Below, one piece after another: positions 34,701-46,237 of a DNA stretch of 64,000 nt. Made by a program: the position numbers and the translations under genes. The first letter of the stretch is position 1. Every line of letters begins with the position of its first letter. Location of the stretch: positions 15,748,001 through 15,812,000 of the forward strand of contig OX485803.1 in assembly GCA_950295325.1 (NCBI GenBank), in the 5' to 3' direction. The notes under the pieces were generated by a model. That model saw only the letters and a list, made by a program, of their open reading frames with translations, was not told the origin of the DNA and did no database searches. This DNA comes from Polytrichum commune. Its lineage: Eukaryota; Streptophyta; Polytrichopsida; Polytrichales; Polytrichaceae.

Positions 34701-37700
34701 TATTGTGGTGACTGAACTGAATGATACAGAAACAATATATGTACGTAAAATCTGAAAAAAAAAACAAATGATTCTGGGAAATTAGGATCTTTTAGAGTAA
34801 TAGACTGTCTCATGTCATATACTGGGTATCACACACATACTTGGAAATTGATACTCCCTGCTCCCTGCTCCCTCAGTTGGTGTATGTCCAAACAAATTGG
34901 GCATGCTCCTTCTTGACCTATTTGATCAAGGATGGCTTTGTGGGTGGGTGTTGTGCAAGCCCAACTGGTGCAAAATTTGTGGTTTCATCACTGCGACGAG
35001 GTGTATTACCACGAATATGCGGTAAGTTTTTTAATTCACGTCAAGTGTTCCATCTACTCAAACTGAAATTTCTGTGTCTCGTTTCCCTTCAAATAAATGT
35101 TGGAGGCAATCAACAACCGCATTCATTTTGGTTGGATGAATGTGCACACTCCAGTTTTACTTACAGTGCCAAAGTGGAAGTCTGGTAGTTTTGTGTTGTG
35201 ATTTTTGCTGATGCACTTTCACTACAATTAGTATGTCACAGGAGCCTTGATCACAGCACGTAAGCAAGCTAGAGACCGGATTGCCAGTGATTATATTGGC
35301 CCCGAGGAGCGTGTTGTGCTTGATGGGAGGCAAAAGGCTTTAAAGGTAACAAGCTCAAAATAATTTTGTAGAATGATGGATTCTGTTTGATAATCACAAG
35401 GATCCCATCATCACACCTTGAATAAGACTGTCTGCATTAATAAAATGTAGTACTCAGAATCTGATAAACACGTCTGATCTATATTACCTTCTTCTGTTTG
35501 CAGCTCTGTTCAAACGCTTTGTATGGATTCACAGGGGCAAGTGCATCACCTCAACAAGCTCTGCCCTTGGCAGACACTTGCCTGAGGTATTATGTGTACT
35601 GCAACTTCCCAAGGATCTAAATATCAACCATTGAGAAATTATGTTCTGCTTTACCAACTCCAAAATATACAGCATGCACATGCTGCTGCAGAATAGCTGT
35701 TAATAAGTCACTTCTAGGCTTTTATCAATTGGATAAAGATGGGGGTGGTGGTATTGGATGGGGAAATTAGTCTGGGCTTGTGTTAATAGCAACAAAACTT
35801 TGAAGATATTGATTTATCACAGTATAGCATTTACATTGGGTCATTGGTTTATTTCTATCTATGCTTTTAAACTATAAGCAATCATTATATGGCAGACATG
35901 CGAATTGAAGATCTGATTACAATCTTAATCCTACATCAAACCAACAGTATATATAATGGGTGCAGCATGGGAGCAGCTTCATGCCACCAGGCTGTACAAC
36001 TTGTTGGAAATATGTTTGAGACAGCCAAGGTCATCTACGCACAGACAGACAGTGTCTTTGTTCATTTCCAAGGTGCCAGCATTGATGAAGCCATTAAACT
36101 GGGTACGCAAGCTGCTGAGATTGTGTCCCAAGCCTTTCCTTCTCCTATGGCCCTCAAATTTGAAAGGGTGAGAATCACGTATCTCTCATAAAAACTATTG
36201 TATGTAGCACCATGATTTCTACGTTACCTTGGTGTACCTGATGGTGAATTCCAGAAGTTTCCTGTGGTGGTATATTACAAGCAACAAATGTAATATGATT
36301 ATGCTAGTATTGGACTTACTGTGAACTTATTCTCAGTGGTAGTTTGAGGAAATACTTTGTGTAGTTCCTTTTCCTGGGTAAAATTCACTGCATTATGCTC
36401 ATCATAGTGATTGCTGTTGTGTTTGTCATGCACATGGTTTTTCACAAGTGTTTTTCACAAGTGATGTCAGAGTGTAAGCAGACAATCACCCTTGCTATTG
36501 CTTACAGGAAAGCACCTTCTTGTGTGTTTTGTAGGTACTCTGTCCATTTCTCCTCCTTCAGGTCAGTTATTTTAGTCCCACTGTGCTCATCAATAATATC
36601 CAAATTCTTCTAGATCTACACTTGCAAATAAGGAGAAGATGAATGCTCTTTTTGTATTTGGGACATTCTCTGGGATGTGAAGAGCTTTGCAGTCTGAAGG
36701 TGCACATGTATCCATTCTCCATCTTTCTTTGACTGGAGAAATATCTTTTTGAACCCTGTCTCAGGTGAACAGGTATGCAGGAAAGCAATATACTAGCAGC
36801 CAGGCACTTGGGCCGGGGACTTTGTTTGTAAAAGGTATTGAAGCTGAGCGTAGAGATGTTCCTGGATTTGTGCGACACGTATGCAAACAGGCACTGTATG
36901 ACATCCTTGTCGACAACGATGTTGCTCGAGCTCTAGAGAATTGCAAGAATTTCATACGACGACTAGTAGCGGGCAAGTGGAGCCTATCAGAGATGGTGAT
37001 GACTGGGGTAAGACTTACACTGACCCTTAAGTATCTTAAGAACGGCCTTGAATATCACTCAGTATGAATTGTGGTATTTTGCATGGTGTTGCCATTTACT
37101 TATTGCTACTAAAGCCCTTTTGGCTATCTTATAGTTGGGATGCCTTCAAATGCTTTAAAACAACGATAGGCAATGCCTAAAACTTTATTACACATGGATT
37201 TGCAGTGAATTCTCGAGACAATTATACAAAGATATTAGTCACCGCACTTTGACCATTTTCTATTCCTCTTTACTCATATGTATGTAGGACCTTCCTGACA
37301 ATAGGGAAGGTGTTTAATGGCAGTGTCCTTGTGCAAATCCTAACATTAATAATTCCAAGTTTGATGCAGGGCCTTTGGAGGGTTGATGACCATGACATTG
37401 CAAAGCTTGCTGCTGTGACGAGGAGCCCCCGAAAGCAGACTGGGGCATCAACTGCAGAGGAAGGGCGAGGCCCACATGTAGCCCTGTCTGTGAGATTGAA
37501 GCGCAAAGATCCTGATCGGCAGTTTCACATTGGAGAAAGAATTTCTTATATTCTTATGGCTAACTCAAGCAAGCTGCAGGTAAATTATGTGAAATTTGAT
37601 CAGTTCAGAAATGATATTATTAATGGGATTCCTAGATTAGCCCGTAAGGAGAAGAGTTCACAAAAATTACCAGTGCTGCTCTGCAATCAATTATGTAACA

Positions 37701-38804
37701 TATTCATTGTGTTCGTTTAGGGACATAAGATAACAGTACAAAAGCCAGGATTTTTGGACCAACAAATCTTTCTTTTTGGGGGCTTGGTAGGATGACATGG
37801 CAGAAGATCCTCTTGATGCCTTGATGGGGGGCGTTCCTGTAAACACGCATGTCTACCTTGAGAACAAGCTCCGCAAGCCTCTTGAATCTGTGAGCACAAT
37901 ATGTCCAACTTTTCTAAGCAGAAGTGCATGGCAACCTTGTAATAGTTTCTCCCAGCTGTGCATCATTAATTGTCAACAAAGTTTCAACTTGGCACCGTAT
38001 CTTTCCATGACTTCTGTTAATTTCTACAAGCTAGCACGACAACATGAATGCATGCCATGATCTGTGCAGAACATGACGGGAACTTTTGCAGAATGTATTA
38101 GCAGGTGCTTGAGTAAAGAATTGTATTTGTTGAAGTTTTCCTGTTTGTCTCTCTGGTGGGATAGATACTGGAGCATGTCATAGATTCTGCAACTCTTCGA
38201 GAACTGTTCACTGGTAGTCACATAGTTCCTCCTCCATCAACATCCCTAGGTGCCTCTAATCGCACTCAGGCATTAGTGAGCAACTTTTTTCGACCAAAGG
38301 CGAGCTGTCTAAATTGCCGGTAAGGAACTGAGTTCTCATAAGGGTTGTCAAATTGCAGGATATCATAATCACATGTTGCTTGATTGCTATATCCAAACCT
38401 CATATAAAGGTTCAAGTGCACTTATAATCTTCCTGTATCAATTGTAAATTCTTGCTGGATTTTCATGCCTTTCAAGACAGCATGCCCACAATAATACCCT
38501 CCTCACATCACTTTAATTTGTTCACAGAAAACCAATGGAAGTTGATACTGCAGCACTTTGTCAAGACTGCACCCAAGGAGGCTATTCTCAAAGTGCAGTT
38601 ACAGAGGTTTTTCTTGAGATAAGTGAGCAAGAGAGAAAGCTTGCGGGTGCAACCGCTCAGTGTATGAGGTGCCACTCAGGAGGACATTTTGAACCTGTAC
38701 TCTGCACGAACTCCGACTGCCATGTATTGTACATGCGCTACGAATGCCCTCAGAACCTTAGGCACATGGAGTCCGCTCTTACCAAGCTCGACAACCAGTT
38801 CTGA
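28800..38804 (+). CDS. Catalytically altered DNA polymerase delta catalytic-subunit paralogue (1,169 aa, 21 exons)
   Basis: Exons: 28800-28889, 29548-29602, 29890-30044, 30684-30812, 31485-32507, 32693-32869, 33040-33153, 33334-33450, 33699-33759, 34143-34168, 34361-34422, 34594-34659, 34960-35021, 35242-35345, 35504-35586, 35966-36167, 36765-37007, 37370-37579, 37791-37889, 38165-38319, 38528-38804. Phases agree at every junction, totalling 3,510 nt without a stop. The product follows POLD1 end to end: FLPYFWFPAPI, GMRFFCDTALAGGSWVEI, APLRIVSL, VEMARVTGLTLSEVL, DFASLYPSLFMAHNLCYTTL, LDGRQKALKLCSNALYGFTG, then two Cys modules. The roughly 90-residue N-terminal region of POLD1 is missing; an upstream in-frame TAA at 28,767 supports the chosen ATG. 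Exonuclease and polymerase catalytic residues are replaced (separate entries). A nuclear, PCNA-linked, non-catalytic role is inferred; a recent pseudogene is unlikely given the intact frame. Confidence 0.85.
31950..33147 (+). other. Degenerate 3'-5' exonuclease motifs of the POLD1 paralogue
   Basis: ExoI: in POLD1 the block is SFDIECAG; here it reads SLHVQCSG (residues 298-305, H and Q at 31,950-31,958), so both acidic residues are gone. ExoII: GYN..KFDLPYL is replaced by VYQMKESLRYM, with Ser (32,424-32,426) in place of Asp. ExoIII: Y..xD (YCLKDA in POLD1) reads YSLNEA, Asp to Glu (33,145-33,147). All four metal-binding positions are altered, so proofreading should be abolished. Confidence 0.85.
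32031..32060 (+). other. RG repeat within an inserted loop of the exonuclease domain
   Basis: Codes for five consecutive Gly-Arg pairs (residues 326-335). It sits inside an insertion of roughly 90 residues between ExoI and the SRDPVLLISNIL strand, rich in Ser, Gly and Thr. POLD1 has only a short linker here. RG repeats commonly bind nucleic acid and are methylated on Arg; a role here is inference. Confidence 0.7.
34143..34168 (+). other. 26-bp microexon of the POLD1 paralogue
   Basis: Flanked by CCAAAAG and GTATCA. Together with the preceding exon's final G it codes DNHTAGIYQ, which replaces the POLD1 ..ARTGFYE.. segment just before motif A. It is needed to keep phase between exons 33,699-33,759 and 34,361-34,422. 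Confidence 0.7.
34379..34402 (+). other. Polymerase motif A, intact (DFASLYPS)
   Basis: Residues 656-663 match the family-B motif DxxSLYPS, including the catalytic Asp. The next residues, LFMAHNLCYTTL, also match POLD1. Confidence 0.9.
36036..36053 (+). other. Polymerase motif C altered (YAQTDS)
   Basis: The near-invariant family-B YGDTDS is YAQTDS at residues 799-804: codons GCA CAG replace Gly and the first Asp. The second Asp is retained. Motif B just upstream is also changed (NSVYG to NALYG, residues 751-755). The YFPYLLINKK segment before RYAG is absent, leaving ERVNRYAG. Confidence 0.9.
38267..38290 (+). other. Canonical PIP box (QALVSNFF)
   Basis: Residues 1061-1068 fit the PCNA-interacting consensus Q-x-x-[ILMV]-x-x-[FY]-[FY] exactly. 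They sit a few residues before the first Cys module, where POLD1 proteins carry a weaker PIP-like segment. Confidence 0.75.
38306..38720 (+). other. C-terminal CysA and CysB modules, both complete
   Basis: CysA: CLNC and CQDC (Cys 1074, 1077, 1089, 1092), split by an intron. CysB: CMRC and CTNSDC (Cys 1123, 1126, 1137, 1142), followed by HVLYMRYE like POLD1's IFYMR. In POLD1, CysB carries an iron-sulphur cluster and binds the B-subunit POLD2, and CysA contributes to PCNA contact. Confidence 0.85.
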
Positions 38805-38927
38805 TGCTATTGTAAATTTTCTTCCTGTGTATCTCTATGTTGATTGACCATTCTGTCAAGCAGTAGTTTGTATTCATAGCCTCTTTAGGTTTCAAGGCAC
38901 TGAATCCTACATATAATCAGCATATAA

Positions 38928-39005
38928 GCTCTAGTTGGAATAATCATAGCGATAATGAGCACAAATGCTCTAGTTGGAATAATCATAGCCATAATCAGCA
39001 CAAAC
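38928..39005. repeat. Short tandem duplication, unit 39 bp
   Basis: GCTCTAGTTGGAATAATCAT occurs at 38,928 and 38,967, in the 3' flank of the polymerase-like gene. Confidence 0.8.
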
Positions 39006-40003
39006 TCTAAAAATGGTTATCTAAGTTAGCATTTACTTGATATAGCAGGATCTGACCTTCAACCATCATTGTTGAACTTCTAAGCAAGACTAAATTACAA
39101 TTTGCTTCCAACTTTTGTGAACAATCATTTGTGAGGGTTGTAACTTAATCTGAGAAGAAAATTTCTCATACTCAGGCTTGAAGAGTTATTCCTTGTCTTG
39201 AAGTATGACCTCAAGAACAACAATCTAATAAAAGCTGAAGCAAGAAGCAAGGAAGTGTATTTCAACTGAGTGGATTCATTGTTTGCTCTATAAAATGGGC
39301 AGGGTAGGATGGATTAGGAGGTAGGATTTTGTTTTTGGTATTATGTTTCCCTTGGGTGGTTGTGGTGCTTTAAGCAAATTAAACAACAAAATTCAAAGTT
39401 GTGCACTTGGATAAGGCGTTAGTCTATATCGTGAAACTAAATTGAATGTTGCAGTAGACAATCAATGTGCCTTCGATGTGGTATTTCTTGTGTTAATTAG
39501 TGGTTGCATCTTTCATTTTCCTTGGTGTCTTCCATGTCTTGTTCAATATCTCTACCCTTTCTTTGCAGCACAAAGTCATAATCTTGTAACTTACTAGAAC
39601 TTTAATGAATAGAATGTATACGAGGGCAAGGGGAAACCCCAAGGAATGACCAAGGTGGGAAGGAAGAGAGATGGGAGAGAACTGCAAGGAGAGGAAGAAG
39701 GGAGGATGTGCGGTAGATTTGTTTTTTTGTTTTTATTAGATTATTTATAAGGTGCTTCCAAGTTCATCTTTTTGGATGCCAAACTATGATTTCATGTGGA
39801 TTTAGATAGGGTCTAAAAGTGATTTAATGCAGTTATGTGGCAAAATTTCAAGGAAAACCATTGATCAAAAGTCAAACAAGAATTTAGGTAAAGTCAAAAA
39901 ATAATACTGGTTCATGGTATTAGTATGCGATTATTATCCAATTAAGTGGCATCTCTATAAAATTTGCCTTCTCTAAATATTTATGGAATATTGTTAAGGG
40001 GGT
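39006..40003. other. No recognisable gene
   Basis: 3' flank and spacer; nothing supported. Confidence 0.5.
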
Positions 40004-40013
40004 CCACTATTGG

Positions 40014-40291
40014 GGATCTGTCTAAATACCCCCATCGAGCGTGGCTCGGAGGCCAGGTTCGGGAGGGGGTGGCATGGGTGGTGTAAAACTTGCCCCCTAT
40101 TTTTTTAATTGGGTGGGGCCTTACTTGATCTCATAGGGAGCTTCCTAGAGTAATTTGGGGCCGCAGGACCCAAATTTAGCAAAAAAAAACCAAAAAAAGT
40201 CCCCAAGGGGCCAAAACGGGGAGGGCCAGAAAAATGAACCCCACCGAACCTGGCCTCAGAGCCACGCTCAATGGGGGTATTTAGACCCACC
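40014..40291. mobile_element. Mutator-like MITE, 278 bp
   Basis: The ends form inverted repeats of about 48 bp sharing TCTAAATACCCCCAT and GAGCGTGGCTC followed by GAGGCCAGGTTCGG. CCACTATTGG flanks it on both sides (40,004-40,013 and 40,292-40,301), a 9-10 bp target duplication typical of Mutator-like elements. There is no coding sequence inside. Confidence 0.8.
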
Positions 40292-40301
40292 CCACTATTG
40301 G

Positions 40302-43300
40302 AAGCATAGAGATGAAATAAGTATACTTCATTAGCATATTTGCCATTACAGACAACTCTAACCTCATGCCATTGATTAAAAGGTGAAATCTAACAAAGGA
40401 GTTGCCCATGCATTCTTATTATTACTAAATTAGAGTAGAGTCACCTATTCCAGATTAGGATTCCATTGGAAACCTATAAGGTGCCATAATTTCAATCATA
40501 TCGGGGATTGAATTTTGATCAAGCTGGAACCTGACACATGTCCCTACATTGAGTGCTAAAATGAGTGGTTAAGTTCCCTCTACTTTCAACTCTTTCACAT
40601 TTTCAAATATGTAACATACTAGGTAAATAAGGTTGAGGCATCCATGGTCGACCAAGTTCATTTAACCGCTCATTAGGGTACATGTAATGTTGACATGAAT
40701 GAGATCTATGTTTTTAAGGCAAATGGAGTTAAGGTCTATGTGGTGGTGGTTTGTGATTGATTACCCTCATATGAGTTTTGGCAATTATCATAGCCAAGCA
40801 TTAGCATTTTGATGAGTGGTTATGAGTTAACCTATACATTGATTGTGTGTTCCAGTATACTCTACTGTTTCAATATTTGTACCAATCTCCATGTTCATGA
40901 AAAATAAATTAAAAATTAAAAAATTGCATTCTACTTAGAATTTGTTTCTCTTTGCAACAAAATTAATTACTTGTTTTTTTTCTCGTTAAAAAAATGAAAA
41001 CTCTTTTATTCTATTGATAAATAATATCATTGCCTTCTTAAAGATGTTGACAATTTGAATAGTAAAAGTAGGGGAAAAACTCAGCAAAGACGGCCCACCA
41101 AAAAACATGTCAAAAGATTAGACCCTTTATTTAGCTATATACAAAGGTACATATAAAAAAAACTACCAAGGCTACATACTAGGCTAGAAATCCCAGAAGG
41201 CTCCTTTAGGTTGGTGGACCTAAGGCTGCGGACCGAGACATAGAGGGGGACCATCCTTGACCACATATGAAGCAATGTGCCCGGAAGGCTAACCCCCAAA
41301 TATTTTCTCATATGAAATCAAGCCCATTGATGCGCCGTTTGCAATATGTTGATAAAATAAAGACTCACACGCTTGTTTCAAACCAACCTTCCCGAATTTT
41401 GTGTACTCCAACTTCCCTTCATTCATGTCCTCCGAGGACACAATACGATGCACAAACTCAAAATGAAACCTTCATATAGTACCGACCATCCCAAGGAAGA
41501 TACGCAAACCTTCATTTTCAACCTCTTCCAGAATCAACATGACTCACCGGAGGGCTCTCATCCCATGCCAAATATATTTGGACTATGTTTGTAGAAATTG
41601 AGTCAATATGAAAAGTCATATCAATTCCCTATTCTAGACAATAAGTAGGTGATAGTAAATACTCTAGAAATATAGCAAAAAACTTGGAGTTGAAACCTTC
41701 CATTTCTCAAGCATTTAAACTACTTGAATGAAATGACTTAATACATGTATTTTTATGTCTTCTTCAAATAATATTCTTGACAGTCACCTTCGTTTCTTAA
41801 GCATATGAGTGTTCTAGTGACAAAACCAATATACAACAATTGTAAGTTGGTCTCAAATCAACAGAACAAACACAACTAACATCCAAACTTACTGTGGCTC
41901 TTGTACAAGACCATAGCAAGCAATATTATGTTTTGCCCACAATGAACTACATTTAACTTAATATGATAATTTGCAAATTTCATATGCCTGCAAGGAAGGA
42001 GAAGAATTAATAGACAAGTATTTGTTGAGATGGAAAAATCAATTACAATCTATTATCATTTGGGTATCTTCTTTGTACACAATAAATATTATTAACACAA
42101 TAGGGGTTTTGTTTGGTTGTTATCAAATTTAATAGATTTTTTTATCATAAAAGATATTGTGGTGAGTCTATCAACTATACCACACTACACGTTGTGTAGA
42201 TTAAGAAAGCTTTTGCTTCCCATATTCACTAGAGCAAAACTATTCTATCATTCATGATTCTATTTTGGGATCTATCTTGGCTAGTATAGTTGCACTACAA
42301 ATCCTGAATAGTCTTGTCATTTTGTTCCATAATCTATCAATGGTTATAGTAGCTTCACTTGCATATTTTTGGTATAATTTAAATACATGATAATGTTGTG
42401 GTGGGTGATTCCAAGTGAGCATTTTAGCATCAATGCGTTGTGCTTTTTCCATCTGAAATCTATTATAGATTAGCTCATGAGGGGATGATTTTATTATATT
42501 AATCTTGTATGTTTCAATTAGAAGATTCATTGATAAGTCGTTTTGTGTATGTGATGCTAAAGATCACTTCTTTCCCAGAGGTGTTTTTGAATGACTAGTT
42601 ATTTGAAGTTGTATCAAGGTGGATCAGTGTTGAGGTAAGAGTTGTGTCTTTAGATTTTTTTTATTACTCTATTATTGCATGTGGCTCATCTTGAGTTGGT
42701 TCGGTTTTTGGTGAGAACCATGACTACCATAGCCCTATGTTTGACCATTAAAAAGCAAGAAACAATCCTCTTAAAGCTAGGTATGACCCTTATTGTCATC
42801 ATAATCATAATTATTCTCCTCATCAATCCCAATATTTTTATTATTTCAAATCATTACCAAGTTACTTGAATGCTCACACATCTTGATTTTATGAGTGATC
42901 CTCCAATTAGCTAGTGATATTCGAAATCAATTTTCTTCAATAATAGTGTTATGTTCATTTTCTTTGTCATGATGTGTAAGTTAATAAGATAGCTTCTATT
43001 TCTTCTTTTAGAAGGTGTGTGGCTTTAACTATAGTGAACCATACTTAATTTTTCCAAGATAGAGGCATGGTTTTACTTAACTTAAAGTATGGCTTTTACC
43101 TTAGTGAATTATGCTTCAACTTCTTGAAGAGAGAGGCATCGAGGTTAGCTTGGAATAGAATAGTTTCTCTATACTAGCTCTTAGGAGGGGTGGTTCATGC
43201 TCTCTTGTTATGTTGTTTTCTTGACCTCAAAAGCTCTCCAAGCAAGATCATTTGAAAGAGCCTTAAATTTTGTCTTTTTTTTTGGGTCATTTTTTGAGCA

Positions 43301-43403
43301 AATTTTGAGTTCATGTATGAGGAGCCACGTGAAAACCAAAAGACGAGTCACATAGAAAGGTAAAACAATTTGTGTTAACATATTTTATAAACATACAACA
43401 TTG
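40302..43403. other. No recognisable gene
   Basis: AT-rich spacer. A minus-strand frame at 42,252-42,530 (92 codons) is protein-like in places but matches no family I know. Confidence 0.45.
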
Positions 43404-44390
43404 ATGAAATCAAAGTTATGGAGGAAGTTGCCTAAGGAAGTTGTTGAGCTTGTGTTTTCGCATTTGATTGCACTTGATATCACTACTCTTCAATTGGTGT
43501 CAAAGGAATGAAAATTTGTAGTCTCCACAGATTTCAATTTTCAAAAGCTTTGTCAACAAGCCTCCAATAACAATATGTTTGCAATAATGAGTTGGAATGA
43601 TAGCATGGAGAATTTTACATATTACATGTTTGATGACACTTCAAACATATGGCATTCCTCAATGTGTTGTAAATTTACATCCATGATAGCCGCGGGTTAT
43701 CAAAATTCAACCATTGTTCATGCTAGAGGGTTAGTATGTTTTGTGCACGAATACAATGCAAAGGTGCGGAGATATGAATTGCCTATTGTTGTCTACAATC
43801 CGCTCACAAGTGTTTGGAGAGAGCTACCATTGCAATCTCTTCACGGAAAAGAAATTGTGATGGCACAACTGTTAACAAATCATGAAAACACCACGTCGTA
43901 GTATAAGTTGATGGTCGTGTGGTCTCTACAAAAAACGCTTGAAGCTTAATGTTACGACTCAAGCACTAGCACATGGAACAAAATGCATGAAAGCTTCATT
44001 TGTGGCCTTTCTCATCCACTACAATTCATGGAGGATTTGTGCACTTTCAACTGTGCTCAAAGAACAATCACTAATATGACTTCCCATGGACCACAACTAC
44101 ATTCTAAATTTGATGTATCTTGTTCTTACCTAATTCGAGATTGTATGTTTCTAATGAAACAAAACCAAGAACTAGGGTAATCAGTGCAGCTATTGAATGA
44201 AAGAGGAGAAGTGGATGACAGAGTTGTCGATGTTAATTGTGGTTCCAAGTATGAACTGATAAAGCTTCAAATGGGTACTAATATGTTGGAGTTGAAAAAG
44301 CGAAAGTCTTATGTGTTTCTCCCATATCCTTTCAAAGATGAGATTTGTAATTTGGATTTCTTTGTTTGTGGCAATTTAATTTTATCATAG
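43404..44390 (+). pseudogene. F-box-type gene, disrupted
   Basis: From the ATG at 43,404 the product begins MKSKLWRKLPKEVVELVFSH and continues to LQLVSKE, the N-terminal F-box pattern (LP.E....I...L....L....VSK.W). Where the conserved Trp is expected (43,509) the codon is TGA. Downstream the frame resumes with a kelch/FBA-like body (VVYNPLTSVWRELPLQSL). Stops near 43,899, 43,948 and 44,178 separate its later parts, which end at 44,390. It is a single unspliced, decayed gene or retrocopy. The substrate is unknown. Confidence 0.6.
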
Positions 44391-46237
44391 CTGCCATTAT
44401 CATGGACATGCATCCTCATGACCTAAATTGATTGTATGACACGCCTAAATATGTGTAGAGAGTTCTACTAAGGTTACCTAGTGTTTTTAGGGATTGTAAT
44501 GAACACATTTGTGAGCTACGATGGGACATCATCCCATGATCTACAAATATCTATTATTCTATCTAGTAATGTTGGTTTCATTTGGAGAAACATTCACAAT
44601 GTAAACTTGGTTGTTTTCATTGTATGTACACTTTGTTAAAGCTCATGCTCTATGTGATTATTAAAATCATAAAATCATAAAATCATAATTATTTACGATG
44701 CCTTGAGGGATGAAGATGGAAAATCAAGTACAAGTTATTAACCTTCATTACTAATTGCTTTTTCAAAAGTAGAGAAGTTATTAAAGCTCATCACATTTTT
44801 TCATCCATGGAGGTGCAAATCAATCCATAATTTTAAGATTTTGTTCATGAGCTGCTTGGTTATAACAGGTAACCAACTCAAGTAGGTGGATGGCTCATCT
44901 CATTAATTGTTTAATTCATGATAATATATTGCCTTGCAACATCAAAAGGAGACTTTAGAATTTGTGAACATGTAGGGACATGCTGAGTACAATCTTACAA
45001 TCTAAAATTTCCAAATCATAGCTTTATTGATTGTATCAAGTATTGCTCTTAATATTGTGGAACTTATTTGCAAAGCTCTAAATTGGGATTCTTAACCATT
45101 TCCAAGTCAATGGTTGGATCTATATTAATGGTTTTTGCATCCTTTAATGACCATTGGTAAGTTTGGGCATCATATACCACCCAAATTTCATGTGCTATTA
45201 AAACTTGATCTGATGTCTTTCTTATATAATTGCATGACTCTACCGTAGAGTGTTTCAAAAATCTATATGGTTGTAACTTGTGTACATGCAATGTAGATTC
45301 CCTATTTAAGTTTCGGGTGAGGATTTGGGGTTGAAGCTACATTGCATAAACTCTAATCTTTGAATCTCTTAAAACCATGGTTGTAATTTGTGTGCATGCA
45401 ATGTGGATGAGGATTGAATGCATTCTTACAGAAGTTAGAGACACTAACTCATTAAATCTTGAACACCAAGTCGTACTATAGCTTTATGCCACATCAACAT
45501 TTTCAATGGTAAGTTCCAATAAATATTTCTTGATAAGGGTCACATCAGCTGTCATCGGTTCGGTGTTTAATTTAGGGTGAGCCACTACATGCGGGTTCTG
45601 CATTCGTTATCAGTCTGATATTGAGACCTTAGCTTCAAATTTAAGCAATTTCCTGGTTGAACTGAAGAGCACCTTCTTTATTGTTGATACAAAATTCAAT
45701 GTCTGTCACTTCATACAGCTTAGCATCTGCAGTGAATCAGATGCGGTCATGATGCTGAATACAATGGTTAGTCCGACTGTGTCCCCTACTGGAGGACCCC
45801 AGAGATAGAAATCCAGAGCCAAAAGATTGGCCCTTCAAAGTTGGTGATCTAAAGCATCATCACGAGACTTAACAACTAAATGATCATCCTATCCAAACCT
45901 AGGTACATTACTAAGTAGCCTCTCTCGGTACCAAAAACGAAAAGAAAACATGTTCAACAAGTGCGTACACCAGCATTTCCTTCACCTCATTCCACCCCCC
46001 GCCTAGCTGGTTGCAACTAGATCTAACTGCCATAAATGGGCAACATAATTGCCTGTATTAGTTCTCTACAGTTCACCACATGTCCCCTGTGTACACGTGA
46101 AGCTCAAATGAACGCCCACTCATGCTGGCTTCGTCAATAGGACGGACCTGAGTAGAGCCTCTAACCTCCTGGAAGCAAAATAAAATAAAATAAGTGCACT
46201 ATGTACTCGATGCCAGAGGCCGAAAGGCAATCTGAAA
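44391..46237. other. No recognisable gene; 3' flank of the ACBP gene
   Basis: AT-rich spacer with a small AAAATCAT repeat (44,665-44,690). The last few hundred bases would contain the 3'-UTR of the minus-strand ACBP gene. Confidence 0.5.

Noticed and set aside
28800-38804. Initial reading as REV3 (polymerase zeta)
   Set aside because: The spacing of motifs, the VEMARVTG block, the C-terminal PTG..F region and the YMR-type CysB follow POLD1; the long REV3 N-terminal and middle regions are absent.
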